Positions 1-7,620 of a stretch of DNA of 64,000 bases are shown here, piece after piece (the stretch's first letter is position 1; the number at the start of each line of letters is the position of its first letter). The notes under the pieces are model-generated. The model made no database searches and was not told where the DNA came from. It worked only from the letters and a program-made list of their open reading frames with translations. The position numbers and the translations under genes were made by a program. The DNA is from Sphingomonas qomolangmaensis. Its GTDB lineage: Bacteria; Pseudomonadota; Alphaproteobacteria; Sphingomonadales; Sphingomonadaceae. The stretch spans positions 1,301,501 through 1,365,500 of the forward strand of contig NZ_CP101740.1 in assembly GCF_024496245.1 (NCBI RefSeq). Direction: 5' to 3'.

Positions 1-489
1 ATCGGTGCGGTTCCAGTCGCGGTTCTTGGCACCGAACCCGTACTCATCAACAGAGCGGGTGGCGAGCATCACGTGCGCATGTGGCTTGGGCTCGCCGTCA
101 GCGCCGATATCCCAATGCACGTTGAGGTCGGCGACCATGCCGCGCGACACGAACTCGCGCTGGACGAAGTTGCGCGCAAGCCGGATGCCCTCAACCTGGT
201 TCAGCTCGCGCGGGATCGCAAACTCGACCTCGCGCGCCAGCTGCGCGTCGACCCGCTTCTCCGCGGCTTCGACCTCGTTCCACAGCGCTGCACGATCGCG
301 CAGATGCTCAAGCGCGTCGTCGGGCAGCAACACCTCGGAATGCACCACCCCGGCTTTGTTCGAGAAGTCGTGATGACGATCGAGCCGCTGATCGTGCAGC
401 CGCGACGCCGAGCGATAGGCAGCGGAAGCAACCGCGCTCGAGCCAGCAGCGCGCGAGATGACCTTTGCCGAGAAGTGGTAGATCGCCAT
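1..489 (-). CDS. traA: MobA/MobL-family conjugative relaxase (Ti-type TraA), N-terminal part, runs off the left edge
   Basis: Reading the minus strand from the ATG at 489 gives an open frame to the window edge that begins MAIYHFSAKVISRAAGSSAV and contains the MobA/MobL signature. An Ala/Tyr/Arg-rich start region (about residues 15-30) is followed by LPREL-like 'IPRELN' near 100 and the histidine motif PHAHVMLATR near 140. In this family the relaxase nicks one strand at oriT through a tyrosine, and the His cluster binds the metal. The start sits 30 bp from the oriT-like repeat and is divergent from traC/traD, the usual arrangement in Ti-type and sphingomonad elements. The helicase half of a TraA, if present, is outside the window. 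Family assignment is secure; TraA rather than a short MobA/L is inferred from the neighbours. Confidence 0.9.
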   Translation of the reverse strand, partial: MAIYHFSAKVISRAAGSSAVASAAYRSASRLHDQRLDRHHDFSNKAGVVHSEVLLPDDALEHLRDRAALWNEVEAAEKRVDAQLAREVEFAIPRELNQVEGIRLARNFVQREFVSRGMVADLNVHWDIGADGEPKPHAHVMLATRSVDEYGFGAKNRDWNRTD

Positions 490-518
490 GACGGCAGTCC
501 ACTTACACTACACAAACT

Positions 519-546
519 ACGTCGGCACGACGTATAAGCGCGCCCT
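519..546. other. oriT: Candidate oriT (origin of transfer) with nic site
   Basis: A perfect inverted repeat ACGTCG-gca-CGACGT (519-533) is followed directly by TATAAGCGCGCCCT (533-546). From memory, the Ti plasmid oriT has the same layout, with a CGACG arm, TATAA and GCGCCCT, and the RSF1010 nic region also carries GCGCCCT. Nicking would be expected within GCG/CCCT at about 542/543. The site lies between the divergent relaxase and traC genes, the usual place. The sequence match is direct; function is inferred. Confidence 0.7.
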
Positions 547-661
547 CGAAAGATTTCATCTATCTCGGGACGCGGTGGTCCCAAGGGGTTTCAATGCATT
601 GCCGCTTATCGACGACAGCGATAACTAGATGGTCGTTCCGATAATATTGGAGGATACTACA

Positions 662-985
662 ATGCGCAAGCCACGAGACTATGATGCCGAGTTGAAGGCG
701 CTCGATGACAAGGCGCGATCACTCAAGGCGCGTAAACTGGAGCAGCTTGGCGAACTTGTGGTAGCCACCGGGGCCGACGCGCTACCGATCGAACAATTGG
801 CCGGCGCGCTGTTGATCGCGACCAGGATCGACGATGTAGCCAGCAAGGAGGCGCAGCGGTCACGAGGAGCTGCGTTCTTTCAAACGGCGACCCGCAATGG
901 CAGCCGCGCTCGCCGCGGCCCAGGCAGCGGATCGCCGAACGACCACGAGCCGCAACCGCCTGCTGCTCGACCGGGCGCGGCATGA
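662..985 (+). CDS. traC: Conjugal transfer protein TraC-like (relaxosome accessory)
   Basis: This 107-residue protein starts MRKPRDYDAELKALDDKARS, typical of Ti-type TraC, with the conserved 'LGELVVATGADAL' block near residues 29-41 and a 'RGAAFF' block near 68-73. TraC is thought to help the TraA relaxase at oriT. The start at 662 follows a GGAGG-like site (650-654); an upstream in-frame ATG at 629 lacks the family N-terminus. The stop is one base before traD, and the gene is divergent from traA. A fragment of a second copy of this gene lies at 22910-22972. Confidence 0.85.
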   Translation: MRKPRDYDAELKALDDKARSLKARKLEQLGELVVATGADALPIEQLAGALLIATRIDDVASKEAQRSRGAAFFQTATRNGSRARRGPGSGSPNDHEPQPPAARPGAA

Positions 986-986
986 C

Positions 987-1226
987 ATGCGCGACTGGCA
1001 AGTGAAGCGCCGCGAGCGAACGCGTCAGTTGATCGAGCTTGGTGGTCTGGTGTCGAAAGCGGGACTGGTAGTCCTGACCGAGGACGATCGCGCGGTGATC
1101 TACGGCGCGCTGCTCGAGGTCTCTGCCAAACTGAAAGGCGACCAGCGCGATCGGCACATGCTGCTGTGGTGGCGCCGCGGCAAACGCGCGTTCGCAAACG
1201 ACGCGTCGGTCAGCGAAGACCAGTGA
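987..1226 (+). CDS. traD: Conjugal transfer protein TraD-like (small)
   Basis: This 79-residue basic protein begins MRDWQVKRRERTRQLIELGG and later has 'LVSKAGLVVLTEDDRAVIYG', matching the small TraD protein that follows traC in Ti-type transfer regions. It is not the VirD4-type coupling ATPase of the same name. The start at 987 is one base after the traC stop and gives the family's normal length. An in-frame ATG at 897 would add 30 poorly conserved residues that overlap traC. The coupling-protein gene traG that normally follows is absent; a MucR-type regulator comes next instead. Confidence 0.8.
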   Translation: MRDWQVKRRERTRQLIELGGLVSKAGLVVLTEDDRAVIYGALLEVSAKLKGDQRDRHMLLWWRRGKRAFANDASVSEDQ

Positions 1227-1440
1227 TCCCCCGGATCGCAATTGCCGAGCAACCATTCAACCGGCGAATTTGCAGGGTTGAGTAAGGCGAGAAGGTCGGA
1301 CGGTTCTATTTGCCTGACATGGCTCAAGCAGGGAACGCTGGCTTGGAAAGAGCATTCGACATTCAGGTTACAGCCGATATGGTTGTTTTCAGCTCGGCGG
1401 AAACAGCGCCGACGATTCCCTTCCCTTTAGAAAGACCAAC

Positions 1441-1959
1441 ATGACCGACGACGTACAATCGAATGCAGTCGACCTCGCAACCGAACTGACGATCGCATGG
1501 CTCGGCAACCAGAATAATCGCGCCGCTGCAGATGACGTTCCGGCCTTTCTGCGGACGATGCACGCGACGGTGCTCGAACTTGCAAATGGCGTATCGGCTG
1601 AAAGCAATGAAGACACCGCCGAAGCCGCAGCGCCCGAATATGTTGCGGCGGTTACCGCGCGTAAGTCATTGGCATCGAAGGATCACATCCTGTCGATGAT
1701 CGACGGGAAGCCGTACAAGACGCTGCGCCGGCATCTCAACACGCATGGCATGACGCCCGAGGAATATCGCGCACGCTATAACCTCAAAGCCGACTATCCG
1801 ATGGTCGCCGAAACCTATTCGGAAGCGCGCCGCGCGATGGCCAAGAAGATCGGGCTCGGTAGCAAGGGTCGCCAGGCGCGCGCCGCGGCTGCCGACCCTG
1901 CCCCTGCCGAAGCGGCAAAGCCCGCAGCGCGCAAACGACTCAAGGTCGCGACTGCATGA
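1441..1959 (+). CDS. MucR/Ros-family transcriptional regulator lacking the zinc cysteines
   Basis: The 172-residue protein has a MucR/Ros domain at about residues 78-140: 'KDHILSMIDGKPYKTLRRHL', then 'GMTPEEYRARYNL', 'DYPMVAETYSEARRAMAKKI' and 'GLG'. Family members bind AT-rich DNA and control surface polysaccharide, virulence or plasmid genes. The CxxC pair of the Ros Cys2His2 finger is missing: the expected cysteines are replaced around HILS, though RRHLNTH keeps two histidines. Some family members are known to fold without zinc. The tail is Ala/Lys/Arg-rich. It likely regulates the surrounding element genes. Confidence 0.88.
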   Translation: MTDDVQSNAVDLATELTIAWLGNQNNRAAADDVPAFLRTMHATVLELANGVSAESNEDTAEAAAPEYVAAVTARKSLASKDHILSMIDGKPYKTLRRHLNTHGMTPEEYRARYNLKADYPMVAETYSEARRAMAKKIGLGSKGRQARAAAADPAPAEAAKPAARKRLKVATA

Positions 1960-1967
1960 ATGCGAGC

Positions 1968-1993
1968 GGCGCGCGACCCTCCGGTCGCGCGCC
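1968..1993. terminator. Strong hairpin downstream of the MucR-type gene
   Basis: An 11-bp perfect stem (GGCGCGCGACC at 1968-1978 with GGTCGCGCGCC at 1983-1993, loop ctcc) lies 8 bases after the stop at 1959. It has no U-tract, so it may be a transcript end or stabiliser rather than a classical intrinsic terminator. The convergent HU gene ends at 2052. Confidence 0.5.
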
Positions 1994-2051
1994 GTGGGCC
2001 GATTACTGCCGGCGCATGACTGCGTCGGCGGCGCCGACTGCGTAATTCGGA

Positions 2052-2327
2052 TCAGCCGTTCAGCCTGTCCTTCACCGCCTTGGCAGGTGTGAAGGCGAGC
2101 TTCTTCGAAGCAGCAATCTGGATCGCCTCACCGGTACCGGGATTGCGACCTTCGCGCGCCGCGCTTTCCTTCACCTTGAACTTGCCGAACCCGTTCAGCG
2201 ACACTTCGTCACCAGCGGCGGCGGCTTCGGTGATCGCGGCAAAGACGGCGTCGATCAGCTTGCGCGCATCGGCCTTCGAAAGATCGTGCGCCTCGGAAAC
2301 GCGGTCGGCGAGATCGGAATTGTTCAT
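2052..2327 (-). CDS. HU-family nucleoid-associated DNA-binding protein
   Basis: This 91-residue protein is the normal length for HU. It has an N-terminal helical dimerisation half (MNNSDLADRVSEAHDLSKAD) and the DNA-binding arm signature 'GFGKFKVKESAAREGRNPGTGE' around residues 46-68, including the conserved RNPxTGE. HU bends DNA and supports nicking, integration and replication complexes. It is monocistronic and convergent with the MucR-type gene. An element-borne HU may substitute for host HU/IHF at oriT, which is inference. An IHF-beta-like relative lies at 17669-18010. Confidence 0.95.
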   Translation of the reverse strand: MNNSDLADRVSEAHDLSKADARKLIDAVFAAITEAAAAGDEVSLNGFGKFKVKESAAREGRNPGTGEAIQIAASKKLAFTPAKAVKDRLNG

Positions 2328-2399
2328 GGGCTGTGCTCCGTTTGCTTGGGGCGTGCCCTCTAGGTTCGGTAGCGATCGGCGTCCAGCGCTGCGTGCCCC

Positions 2400-3323
2400 T
2401 CAGGCCGCTGCGCTGTGCTCCAGCGCCGTGATGCGATCCTCGCAGATAACCTGCACGGCCTGACCAAGAACCTCGACGCGCTCGCCAAGCCACGCCAGCT
2501 CCTCTTCGGTGATACGATAGTGCTTCGAATAGCGCGCCTTCACATACGCTTCCTTGAGCTTCTCGAAGCGGGATCGATCGACGCGATGATCGCGCGGCCA
2601 CGCGTCGATCAGTCGCGGATCGATCCGCTCAGCCTGGGTGCGCAGAAAGCCTAAATTGTGCACATGCGGTGTGTAGAATGTGCAGACCAGTAGCACGCAG
2701 TGGTATAGGCGCTCCGCAGCTTGATGGAGCTGGAATGCGGCGTTGTTCAAGCGGCCCTGCGACAGATTAAATTGAAAGTTGTCGTAAAATTCTCCGCCGC
2801 TCGGAAACCACTCCTGAAAATACTCGCGCGCCATCGCGAGCGCCTGTGCCGGCGTCTTCGGTTTGGGCTCGTGAAAATCGGTATCTTCGCTTTGATAGAG
2901 CGCGATGCCATCGCGGGCGACATCCATAAAAAAATAGCGCCCGTGCGCCAGCCCATCATTCACCTCGGCGAGCGTGTGAACGATGAAGTTGACCGGCGTC
3001 CGCAGCGTCCGCGTCACCGCGAGTTCGCGGTTCAGCCGCTCTTCCGCTGTCGCCCAGAACTCGACCCGGTCGGTGAGCTTGTCGTTGTTGACGATCACCA
3101 GCAGATCGAAGTCGGACTGATAGCCCTTGGCGGTGTGCGGCTCGTCGATCCACCCGCCGCGCGCATAGCTGCCGTACAGGACCACCTTGAGAATGCGCGC
3201 CTGCTTCTTCCACTCCGACGTCGCGACGGCCTTCGCGTCGCCGAACTCCTCGAAGAGGATCTGCAAGACGCGTTCGAGTTCGCGCTGCTTGGCTGCAGGA
3301 AGATGATCAAGGTCGGTTCGCAT
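2400..3323 (-). CDS. Nucleotidyltransferase-HEPN fusion protein (MNT-HEPN type)
   Basis: The 307-residue protein has an N-terminal polymerase-beta-like nucleotidyltransferase domain with GSYARGGW at 51-58 and the metal-binding SDFD at 70-73. A C-terminal HEPN domain (about 165-285) ends with RYSKH (R264, H268), close to the Rx(4-6)H HEPN RNase motif though one residue short. In two-gene MNT-HEPN toxin-antitoxin systems the transferase adds nucleotides to the HEPN toxin; fused forms are known but their roles vary. The gene starts 67 bases after the sigma-like gene, behind a terminator, so it probably has its own promoter. It may be a defence or stability module of the element. Confidence 0.8.
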   Translation of the reverse strand: MRTDLDHLPAAKQRELERVLQILFEEFGDAKAVATSEWKKQARILKVVLYGSYARGGWIDEPHTAKGYQSDFDLLVIVNNDKLTDRVEFWATAEERLNRELAVTRTLRTPVNFIVHTLAEVNDGLAHGRYFFMDVARDGIALYQSEDTDFHEPKPKTPAQALAMAREYFQEWFPSGGEFYDNFQFNLSQGRLNNAAFQLHQAAERLYHCVLLVCTFYTPHVHNLGFLRTQAERIDPRLIDAWPRDHRVDRSRFEKLKEAYVKARYSKHYRITEEELAWLGERVEVLGQAVQVICEDRITALEHSAAA

Positions 3324-3361
3324 GGGCGGCTATCCTATCCGAGCATGGCAGAAAAGAACAA

Positions 3362-3383
3362 CCGCGCGGGTTACCCCGCGCGG
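3362..3383 (-). terminator. Intrinsic terminator of the ParB-like/sigma-like transcript
   Basis: A 9-bp perfect GC stem (3362-3370 with 3375-3383, 4-base loop) is followed on the minus strand by the T-rich run TTGTTCTTTTC. It lies just past the stop of the sigma-like gene (3391), so it should end minus-strand transcription from the ParB-like gene before the nucleotidyltransferase gene. Confidence 0.8.
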
Positions 3384-3390
3384 AGGGAAG

Positions 3391-3627
3391 TCAGCGGAAG
3401 CGCCACCAGCGCTTTGGCTTCAAATCGAGCCGGCGCATGATGTTCAGCAGCGCCTCGGCGAACAGGCGCTCGACTTCCACAACGGTGAGGCCGGTACGCT
3501 CAGCAATTTCCTCGTAGCTGAGGTCGTCGCAGCGGACCGCGCAGAAGATTTCGCGCTGGCGGCGAGGCAGCTTGCGGATCGCACGTTCGAGCAGTTTTAG
3601 CTGCTCGGCGTCGGGATGCTTGGTCAT
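3391..3627 (-). CDS. Small sigma-70 region-4-like HTH protein
   Basis: This 78-residue protein is nearly all one sigma-region-4 helix-turn-helix: 'LERAIRKLPRRQREIFCAVR' then 'DDLSYEEIAERTGLTVVEVERLF'. There is no region 2, so it cannot bind a -10 element as a normal sigma factor. Similar stand-alone region-4 proteins occur on sphingomonad plasmids beside ParB genes. It lies 56 bases downstream of the ParB-like gene on the same strand and ahead of the terminator at 3362-3383, so it is probably co-transcribed. It may act as a small DNA-binding regulator. The fold is clear, the function unknown. Confidence 0.75.
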   Translation of the reverse strand: MTKHPDAEQLKLLERAIRKLPRRQREIFCAVRCDDLSYEEIAERTGLTVVEVERLFAEALLNIMRRLDLKPKRWWRFR

Positions 3628-3683
3628 GGGAAGTCTCCCACAGGGGCAAGGAAACCGGCGGTCTTTCGACCGCCAGCATCAGA

Positions 3684-5420
3684 TCACGCCGCGTGACGGA
3701 GCGGCAGCGGCTCGGGCGTAACAGCGAGGCTCGCCACCTTCGCGGCGCGGATAGCGGTCGGAACCCCTCCCCGCTCGGTGTAGGCAGCAGGCGGAAACGC
3801 CATCCACTTCGGCACCCAGCGCTGGACCTGCGGGCGACCATTGGACCCATGCAGGCAATCGCGGACGATGCCGCGCTTGGCCTTGCCAGTCGCCTTCTCG
3901 TTAGAGCTGGCAACCACCTCACCCGCAACATCGGCCAGAACGCAGCCGATCACCTCGCGGTCGCGGATCAGGTCGAGCAGCGCATCGTCTACCTGCCAGA
4001 CCTTGGCCATGTCGGTGCCGAGCAGCGGCCCCAGCACTTCGATGAGCGCACTCCCTACTTCGAACGCCTCACCCATGACGATTGCCGCCACGTCGAAAAC
4101 CGCCGGATCGGGAAGCTGGAGCAAGCGCACGAACAGCCCTGCCAGCCCATGCTCGCCTTCATAGCCGCCGATCAGAGTTGGCGTCTCGGGATCGAACCCG
4201 AGCAACGCCAGCACCGCCCGCCGCTTCTCGTCGAACACGGCCTCCGCCGCACATCCCTCGACGCTTTCGGCAATCGCATCGCTGGCGGCACGCTGCGCCT
4301 CGACCCGGACATTCCAGAGCGACGAACCGACCACGGCATGCGCCACCATCAACCGCAGCGCGACCGAAGGATGGCTGGCAAGGTCTGCGCGCACCGCCGC
4401 GTGCCGATGCAGATCGACATAGTTCTGGATCGGTGCGCTGACCTCGGGCCGTACCGGCTTCTGGACCTGCTCCCCCTGCTCGCACTTCCGCGCGTCCTTG
4501 AGCGACACATAGCCTTCGTGGATCGCGACGTCGCCGCGCGTGCCGACCGCGATAAACACCTTGCCGCCCTTGCGCTTGGGGCAACGCTCATGCTCCCAGC
4601 TTTGAAAGGTCTCGCCGGTGGGCAGCACGATTACCTCGCGCCACCCCGCCTCACGGTAGCTTTCGGCCCTAGCCGCCACGGCAGCGGTCTGCGCCGCCCA
4701 GAAGGTCGGGCTGTCGGCAAAGTAGCGTTCGTCGCCGAACAGGTCCGAAACCACCTCGCCCGAATAGTTGGCAAGATCGAACAGCGCCGCCCTGACCGGG
4801 ATCGAAGCGCCGCCAAACAGCCATGCCTTGAGCTGATGCCCGGTTGGGCAATAGACCTCGGGATCGTCCAGCGACCCCAGCCATTCGCGCTGCCGCGCCC
4901 GGCAAGCGAGAGTCAGGTGCCGCACCGTCGTCGCATCGATATCGCCCTTGCGGTACAGGTTGCGGATGCGGGGGAGCAGGTTGCCAAGCGCCAGCGTGCG
5001 CTTCACCTGCAGCTCGGTCAGCCCGAAGGTGAGCGCGATATCCTCGGGCGAGCGCCCTTCCCTGACCAGCCGCGTGAAGCTTTCCCAACGGGTCACCTCG
5101 TCCGGGTCCAGCCGCGCCAGGTTTTCGATCAGCGAGGCTTCGAGCGCCGCCGCATCGTCCCCCGCCGCCATGACCGCGCAGGGCAATTCCTCGATCCCAC
5201 CGCCGTCCTGGGCCACCGCCAGCGCCGCATGGTAGCGCCGCTTGCCCGCCACGATCTCATAGGTGTCGGGACTGCCGTTCGCCCGCACGATCAACGGGAC
5301 CAGCACGCCCCGCGCTCGGATCGACGGCAGGATGTTGGCAATATCCGGCCTGGCTCCTTTGGCGCGCATGTTAGCCGCCGAAACGGAGAGATTGGCGAGT
5401 GCAATGTGCTTGAGTTCCAT
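3684..5420 (-). CDS. Large ParB-like protein (ParB/Spo0J N-terminal domain)
   Basis: The 578-residue protein has a ParB N-terminal domain (about 5-100) with the CTPase-type motif AGKRRYHA at 58-65 and 'LIENLARLDPDE' near 97-108. A KorB/ParB-like HTH follows (about 115-155, 'SPEDIALTFGLTELQVKRTL'). Residues 200-578 are much longer than in Spo0J-type ParB and are not recognised; they include a KRKGGKVF stretch. No parA is next to it, so it may be a regulator or other ParB-fold protein rather than a segregation protein. A strongly structured leader lies upstream (5460-5609). Start has GGAG/AAGGAAG just before it. Confidence 0.85.
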   Translation of the reverse strand: MELKHIALANLSVSAANMRAKGARPDIANILPSIRARGVLVPLIVRANGSPDTYEIVAGKRRYHAALAVAQDGGGIEELPCAVMAAGDDAAALEASLIENLARLDPDEVTRWESFTRLVREGRSPEDIALTFGLTELQVKRTLALGNLLPRIRNLYRKGDIDATTVRHLTLACRARQREWLGSLDDPEVYCPTGHQLKAWLFGGASIPVRAALFDLANYSGEVVSDLFGDERYFADSPTFWAAQTAAVAARAESYREAGWREVIVLPTGETFQSWEHERCPKRKGGKVFIAVGTRGDVAIHEGYVSLKDARKCEQGEQVQKPVRPEVSAPIQNYVDLHRHAAVRADLASHPSVALRLMVAHAVVGSSLWNVRVEAQRAASDAIAESVEGCAAEAVFDEKRRAVLALLGFDPETPTLIGGYEGEHGLAGLFVRLLQLPDPAVFDVAAIVMGEAFEVGSALIEVLGPLLGTDMAKVWQVDDALLDLIRDREVIGCVLADVAGEVVASSNEKATGKAKRGIVRDCLHGSNGRPQVQRWVPKWMAFPPAAYTERGGVPTAIRAAKVASLAVTPEPLPLRHAA

Positions 5421-5459
5421 CTTCCTTACTCCTCAAAACCACCGCAACCGGCGCCGGAA

Positions 5460-5609
5460 TGGCGGGGGTGGGCGGCAGAAGCGAACCGGCAGTCCCGCTA
5501 TAGCGGCGGGCTGCACCCGCAGGGCCGCAACACCGTGAAGGACCCGGGCGAAGCCCGGGTTGCGGCTTGCCGCCGCGGGACTAGAGGGTAGCGACGCCCA
5601 CCCCCGCCA
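5460..5609 (-). ncRNA. Candidate structured RNA leader of the ParB-like gene
   Basis: Four nested inverted repeats fill 150 bases: 14 bp (5460-5473 with 5596-5609), 8 bp AGTCCCGC/GCGGGACT (5490-5497 with 5576-5583), 8 bp GCCGCAAC/GTTGCGGC (5524-5531 with 5559-5566), and an inner hairpin ACCCGGGC/GCCCGGGT (5542-5549 with 5553-5560) that shares two bases with the previous stem. They end 40 bases before the ParB-like start, so on the minus strand they form its 5' leader. Possible roles are a cis-regulatory RNA, a small RNA or a DNA-level structure. The pairings were read directly; the function is unknown. Confidence 0.55.
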
Positions 5610-6180
5610 GATCGAATGCCGGAGGCAAAACGCCGCGACGCGGTAGCGGCGCGTCCGCAGCCAACACCGCGCCAGCGGTGCCGCTCCGCAGGAGCTCACA
5701 AAGCTGCTCTCTCGAATCCGGACGGCCGGCACGGCGGCGTGCGCGCGCAACCGTGCGCCAGCCGTCGCCGTGCCCCCCGGCCGGATCAAGTGCGCCACGC
5801 GGAAAACAAAAGCACTGCGGACCCTGGCGGCTTCGCAGAAGCTGTCCAGAGCACGCGCATCAGATATCGCGTTCTACTGCCCGGCATGGGGGCAGATTGG
5901 TCCCCCGGACCAATCCGACGTCAGCGATCGTCGCCCGAAGGGGCCGAGACGTGGCAAACGACTCGGGGCCGCCATTCGCGGCCTAAAACGCGGTCACGCG
6001 AAGCGTGGGACCCGCTGACACAACAGGACAAATTCGGTTCGCCTACGCGAGCCGTCCATGGGCACGCCAGTCACCGCCGATGGCCCAACTGGCCCCAACA
6101 GCGCCCTGTTCATGTCGATAGAATCTGAGCAACTTTGCCGGGGAGCACCACGCAAACGCACAGCATCCAAGGTGATACCA
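5610..6180. other. Intergenic stretch without a recognisable gene
   Basis: Several open frames cross this GC-rich stretch, but none has a ribosome site, family resemblance or natural protein composition. Small GC hairpins occur around 5730-5772. It probably contains the promoters for the leader/ParB-like transcript and for the AlpA-type gene. Confidence 0.5.
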
Positions 6181-6396
6181 ATGCAAACCGACCACCCCGA
6201 CCGTATCCTCCGGATCAAGACGGTACTCGAACGCACCGGCCTCAGCCGCTCGACGATGTACCGCAAGATGCAAAAGGGCACATTTCCCAGGAATGTGCAG
6301 ATCAGCGACCGTTGTGCCGGCTGGCGCGAGTCAGCCGTCAGCGCCTGGCTGCGCAACCCGATGTTCTACGGCAATGACGACGATTCCTCCGGTTGA
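6181..6396 (+). CDS. AlpA-family helix-turn-helix regulator
   Basis: This 71-residue protein has the AlpA/MerR-like winged-helix pattern: 'RILRIKTVLERTGLSRSTMY' (residues 8-27), then 'FPRNVQISDRCAGWRESAV' and 'AWL'. AlpA-type proteins regulate excision or integrase genes of prophages and integrative elements. The start at 6181 follows AAGGTG (6170-6175); longer in-frame starts are unlike the family. No integrase gene is visible beside it, so its target may lie elsewhere in the element. Confidence 0.85.
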   Translation: MQTDHPDRILRIKTVLERTGLSRSTMYRKMQKGTFPRNVQISDRCAGWRESAVSAWLRNPMFYGNDDDSSG

Positions 6397-6627
6397 CGGC
6401 ATTGCGCCTCGCCATCGGTGGCTTGCCGAGCAATCGGCGATGCCGACCGCCGATGTGACTCCCGGCTGCTCCTTAGGACGGCTATGTGGAGGCCGGCCAA
6501 GCCAAGTTCAGGAGGGCGGGCGGCGACTGCCGGCATCGAAGAATTTGCCGCCCTTCTCAAAACGATCAATTCTCGAAAATGCTGCCCCCTTCCGCGTCGT
6601 TACCTAAAGTGGAAGGGCTACAAACGC

Positions 6628-7620
6628 CTACGGAAGGGGGGCCGGCCTCTGCGCCTCTCGCCGGACGATGAGGACCACCTGTCGCGCCGGACCGTCGACG
6701 ACGCTGGTTCCTTTGAGGAAGAAGCCGGCGCCGATCAAACCGTCGCTTGCTCCTACGGGAACATAGCCGCTGGCGATCGGGGCGTTCTCCGACGAGATGC
6801 GGCCGATGCTCAGGTCACCGGGAGCGACCCTAGATTTTAGCACCGTGCCGTCGGCTGCGATGCTGTTTGCCTCGGCTGCTCCCACATTCGACCGGCCCAT
6901 GATCTGCTTCCAAGCCGCTTCGCTGACCTTAACCGCACCAGAATAGCCGAGATCGATAAGTAGATTTACCTTGTGGCCGTTGATGGCGGCTTCGACCTGG
7001 TTTCCCGTCAGCAGGGGCAGCCTGACGACGTCCGGCCCGTTGAGCTCGATCGATCCGCTCGACACGAGCGATAGCTGGTTCCTGTCAGGCTGGAGCATCA
7101 CAGCCATGACGTTTGTGGCGTCGCCCCCCAACACTGCATCTACCTGCCTTCCAAGCGCCTGCGATATGGGGCGCAGGTCAAAGGAAATTAGCTCCCCCGT
7201 CATCGTGAACGCGTGTGGGACTTCAAGGACGGTGCTGCCGGTCCCGAACGTCGCGATTCGGGCGGTGCCGGTCAAAGCCTCGCCCGCGCGTTCACCGATC
7301 TGAATGCCTGCTTGCCGGGCAAAAATGGTGTCGACGACCGTCCGCCCGGTTCCATTGTCCAGGAGGATCGTCGCCGGCTTACCGTTCACGCGGCCTTGGA
7401 AGAGGATCAAGCCCTTCACGATCTCCATGCTTTGCGGCGCCCAGTCGCGTCCCGCGACGAGGCGTATGATCGGCGGCTTGTCCGCCGTTCGTGCGGCAGG
7501 GAGATCGGATGTCAGCCGGGGCGTCGATGACTGCCATGCGCGGGCCGGCTCGCTTGCGAGCAGAAGCAAGAGCAGGAGGCTGCGGTAGGGCGCGTTGCAC
7601 CGGATCCGTTGAGGCGTCAT
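6628..7620 (-). CDS. Secreted retropepsin-like aspartic protease family protein
   Basis: The 330-residue protein has a signal peptide (about residues 1-28, ending ARA) and two retropepsin-like lobes. The first catalytic-type motif is DNG at 88-90 ('ILLDNGTGRTVV'), the second DLG at 223-225 ('LIDLGYSGAV'). Both aspartates are present but the usual T/S of D-T/S-G is replaced by N and L, so activity is uncertain. It is expected in the periplasm or exported. Its start overlaps the stop of the upstream gene by 4 bases (7617-7620), so the two are translationally coupled. A 24-bp inverted repeat lies upstream of the operon. Confidence 0.75.
   Translation of the reverse strand: MTPQRIRCNAPYRSLLLLLLLASEPARAWQSSTPRLTSDLPAARTADKPPIIRLVAGRDWAPQSMEIVKGLILFQGRVNGKPATILLDNGTGRTVVDTIFARQAGIQIGERAGEALTGTARIATFGTGSTVLEVPHAFTMTGELISFDLRPISQALGRQVDAVLGGDATNVMAVMLQPDRNQLSLVSSGSIELNGPDVVRLPLLTGNQVEAAINGHKVNLLIDLGYSGAVKVSEAAWKQIMGRSNVGAAEANSIAADGTVLKSRVAPGDLSIGRISSENAPIASGYVPVGASDGLIGAGFFLKGTSVVDGPARQVVLIVRREAQRPAPLP

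Larger units (their letters stand above)
1..6396. mobile_element. Fragment of a conjugative plasmid-like or integrative element
   Basis: The relaxase, oriT-like site, traC, traD, MucR-type regulator, HU protein, ParB-like protein and AlpA-type regulator lie together here, and no chromosomal housekeeping gene interrupts them. AlpA-type regulators commonly sit near the ends of integrated elements, so the right boundary is guessed at the end of that gene. No integrase, attachment-site repeat or tRNA was found, and the left side is outside the window, so plasmid versus integrated element cannot be decided. Confidence 0.55.

Noticed and set aside
3693..5591. 632-codon frame opposite the ParB-like gene
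   Set aside because: Shadow frame; the opposite strand encodes clear ParB motifs.
5433..5798. 121-codon minus-strand frame across the leader
   Set aside because: Composition is Arg/Ala/Pro-rich and the DNA is explained better by nested stems.
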